Positions 5,496-6,563 of a stretch of DNA of 6,563 bases are shown in pieces. Positions within the stretch are counted from its first letter, which is position 1. Every line of letters starts with the position of its first letter. The DNA is from Alloprevotella sp. Lineage in GTDB: Bacteria; Bacteroidota; Bacteroidia; Bacteroidales; Bacteroidaceae. The DNA is taken from contig JAFUXE010000071.1 in assembly GCA_017477205.1 (NCBI GenBank), positions 1 through 6,563 on the forward strand, read 5' to 3'. A program made the position numbers and the translations under genes. The notes beneath the pieces were generated by a model. That model was not told where the DNA came from. It did no database searches and was given only the letters and a program-made list of their open reading frames with translations.

Positions 5496-5514
5496 TCAGT
5501 AATACTTTGCTCAT
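5416..5514 (-). pseudogene. Truncated N-terminus of a flavodoxin-fold NAD(P)H/FMN oxidoreductase
   Basis: The frame starts MSKVLLINGGPHA, which closely matches the first beta strand and phosphate-binding loop (MxKVLLINGSPH) of flavodoxin-fold FMN-dependent NAD(P)H oxidoreductases. After residue 13 it leaves the family (WRLQLHFQLV...) and stops at 32 residues, whereas the family runs to roughly 170-200. The ATG overlaps the aldo/keto reductase stop as ATGA, the arrangement expected of a translationally coupled operon gene. I infer that an ancestral second or third gene of this redox operon lost all but its first dozen codons by deletion. The match rests on a short motif, so chance is not excluded, but the start position and coupling make it unlikely. 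Confidence 0.5.
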
Positions 5515-6356
5515 CCGTAATTGCTGATGAGATACTTCACGAACTGGGGGTCGCCGAAGTTGACGGTGCCCGCATCGTGCTGGTTCATGGCGGCAATCTG
5601 CCCCATCTCGTCAGCGGAGAGGGCAAAGTCGAAGACGTCGAGATTCTGCGCCATGCGCTCCCTGTGGGTGCTCTTGGGGATGGCCACGATGCCTCGCTGC
5701 GTGAGCCAGCGGAGGGCCACCTGCGCGGCACTCTTGCCGTACCGGCTGCCGATGGCGGCCAGCACGTCGCTCTTCACGATGCCGTCGACACCTTGTCCGC
5801 CGAGCGGTCCCCAAGCCATCATCTTTGTGCCGGTTTCTGCCAGGATAGGCTCGATGCCCGTCTGCTGAATCATCACGTTGCACTGCAACTGGTTCACCAT
5901 CGGCTTCACCTCCACATAGTGGGCGAAGTCGAAGAAACGGCCTGCCTGGAAGTTGCTCACGCCGATGGCTCGCACCTTGCCGTCGCGATAGGCCTTCTCC
6001 ATAGCCCGCCACGTGCCGAAGACGTCGCCGTAGGCCTGATGGATAAGCAGCAGGTCGATATACTCCGTCTGCAACTTGCGCAGGCTCTCGTCGATGCTCC
6101 TGGCGGCCCGCTCTTCGCCGTTGTTCGAAATCCACACCTTTGTCACGAGGAACAAATCCTCACGCCTGAGCCCGCTTTTGCGCCAGGCATTGCCCACGCC
6201 TTCCTCGTTGAAATAAGCCTGAGCGGTATCAACAAGGCGATAGCCCACGCTCAGCGCATCCGCCACGCAACGCTCGCACTCCTCAGGCGACACCTGAAAG
6301 ACGCCGTAGCCCAACAGGGGCATCTCCACCCCGTTACTTAACTTCATGTACTCCAT
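5511..6356 (-). CDS. Aldo/keto reductase family oxidoreductase
   Basis: This complete 281-aa cytosolic (alpha/beta)8-barrel enzyme reduces aldehydes or ketones with NADPH. The catalytic tetrad is intact: D43 and Y48 in LVDTAQAYFNEE, K73 in LVTKVW, and H106 in LLLIHQAYGD. Other landmarks are GYGVFQV (16-22), GKVRAIGVSNF (126-136), NQLQCNVMIQQ (155-165), AWGPLGGQG (181-189) and the NADPH 2'-phosphate loop IPKSTHRERMAQN (226-238). The length and the GTWRAMEKAYRDGKVRAIG segment fit the short AKR group related to 2,5-diketo-D-gluconate reductases; the real substrate cannot be read from sequence. I start at M1 (MEYMKLSNGVEMP) because the first strand matches the family there; M4 is a possible alternative. 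There is no clear ribosome binding site. Its neighbours are a flavodoxin upstream and a truncated flavin reductase overlapping its stop, suggesting a redox-stress or electron-transfer operon. Confidence 0.93.
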   Translation of the reverse strand: MEYMKLSNGVEMPLLGYGVFQVSPEECERCVADALSVGYRLVDTAQAYFNEEGVGNAWRKSGLRREDLFLVTKVWISNNGEERAARSIDESLRKLQTEYIDLLLIHQAYGDVFGTWRAMEKAYRDGKVRAIGVSNFQAGRFFDFAHYVEVKPMVNQLQCNVMIQQTGIEPILAETGTKMMAWGPLGGQGVDGIVKSDVLAAIGSRYGKSAAQVALRWLTQRGIVAIPKSTHRERMAQNLDVFDFALSADEMGQIAAMNQHDAGTVNFGDPQFVKYLISNYG

Positions 6357-6430
6357 GATTATTAACTTTTTAACGAATTACTATTTACAATATATTTAGC
6401 GATTGAACTATTTACTCCCTTCGCTGCCGT

Positions 6431-6475
6431 AGGCTCCCCCCTCGCCCTTTGGAGAGGGGGTTAGAGGGTGAGGCT
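6431..6475 (-). repeat. GC-rich hairpin repeat at the flavodoxin 3' end
   Basis: On the + strand CCCCCTC (6437-6443) pairs perfectly with GAGGGGG (6454-6460) around a 10-nt loop, with CC/GG pairing inside. The flanks carry AGGCT at both ends and a GAGGGTGAGG extension. This CCCTCTCCAAAGGG-type sequence is, as I remember, a dispersed intergenic repeat in many Bacteroidetes. It begins within the last codons of the flavodoxin gene and includes its stop, so it may also act as that gene's terminator, although no U-run follows. The rest of the gap to the aldo/keto reductase (6357-6430) is AT-rich with no exact -7 box. Confidence 0.6.
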
Positions 6476-6563
6476 TTTCAACCACTTCTCCACCTTTCCC
6501 TTTTCCGTGCGCACCTCGTGGCCGTAGATGCAGAAGCCCTTCGTGACGTTGGCGCCGGGGAAA
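6461..6563 (-). CDS. Flavodoxin, C-terminal fragment (5' end beyond the window)
   Basis: The last 33 residues of a - strand gene enter from the right edge, beginning FPGANVTKGFCIYGHEV and ending KVEKWLKSLTL before a TAA. This is the expected C-terminus of a short-chain FMN flavodoxin: a strand and turn (KGFCIYGHEV) followed by the final amphipathic helix with the typical VEKWLKSL. Flavodoxins carry single electrons between reductases and enzymes. It lies 104 bp upstream of the aldo/keto reductase in the same direction, probably the same cluster. The terminal SLTL and stop are written in the GC-rich repeat, so the original end may have been altered. The FMN-binding N-terminus is not visible. 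Confidence 0.75.
   Translation of the reverse strand, partial: FPGANVTKGFCIYGHEVRTEKGKVEKWLKSLTL

Overview
The window looks like chromosomal DNA from a Bacteroidales bacterium, most likely Prevotella or a close relative. Three things point there. The two clearest promoter-like sites carry the Bacteroidetes -7 box TAnnTTTG, both as TACCTTTG. The LptC, SurA_N/PpiD-like and HD-domain CCA-transferase proteins read like their Bacteroidales versions. Ribosome binding sites are mostly weak or absent. Coding regions are GC-rich and the intergenic stretches are distinctly AT-rich. The species call is an inference from remembered family sequences, not from a search.

Left part (1-4267, + strand, housekeeping): the 3' end of lptC (lipopolysaccharide export); a promoter and a membrane-anchored periplasmic chaperone of the SurA_N/PpiD type; an intergenic region with several stem-loops that could act as terminator or attenuator; then a CCA tRNA nucleotidyltransferase/poly(A) polymerase-family gene that appears to start at TTG. 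A perfect 14-bp stem-loop closes this block at 4290-4323. The first two genes both serve the cell envelope; cca is a tRNA maturation gene.

Middle part (4268-5415): a promoter followed by two tiny overlapping genes (104 and 66 aa, ATGA overlap, strong Shine-Dalgarno before the second). Both resemble DUF3791-type small proteins and appear distantly related to each other. Behind them lies about 400 bp without a credible gene. It holds three and a half 22-bp direct repeats, a strong stem-loop, inverted copies of the same ATGCGCATGA-like motif, and a 12-bp palindrome.

Right part (5412-6563, - strand, redox): reading leftward, the C-terminal end of a flavodoxin, a GC-rich hairpin repeat that supplies its stop codon region, a complete aldo/keto reductase, and, overlapping its stop by ATGA, the first dozen codons of what looks like an FMN-dependent NAD(P)H oxidoreductase. 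That reading frame then runs into unrelated sequence and stops after 32 codons. This looks like a flavodoxin/AKR/flavin-reductase cluster that has lost most of its last gene.

I see no tRNA, rRNA, CRISPR array, transposase or phage gene. The most unusual material lies between 5015 and 5515: the repeat cluster and the gene remnant beside it.
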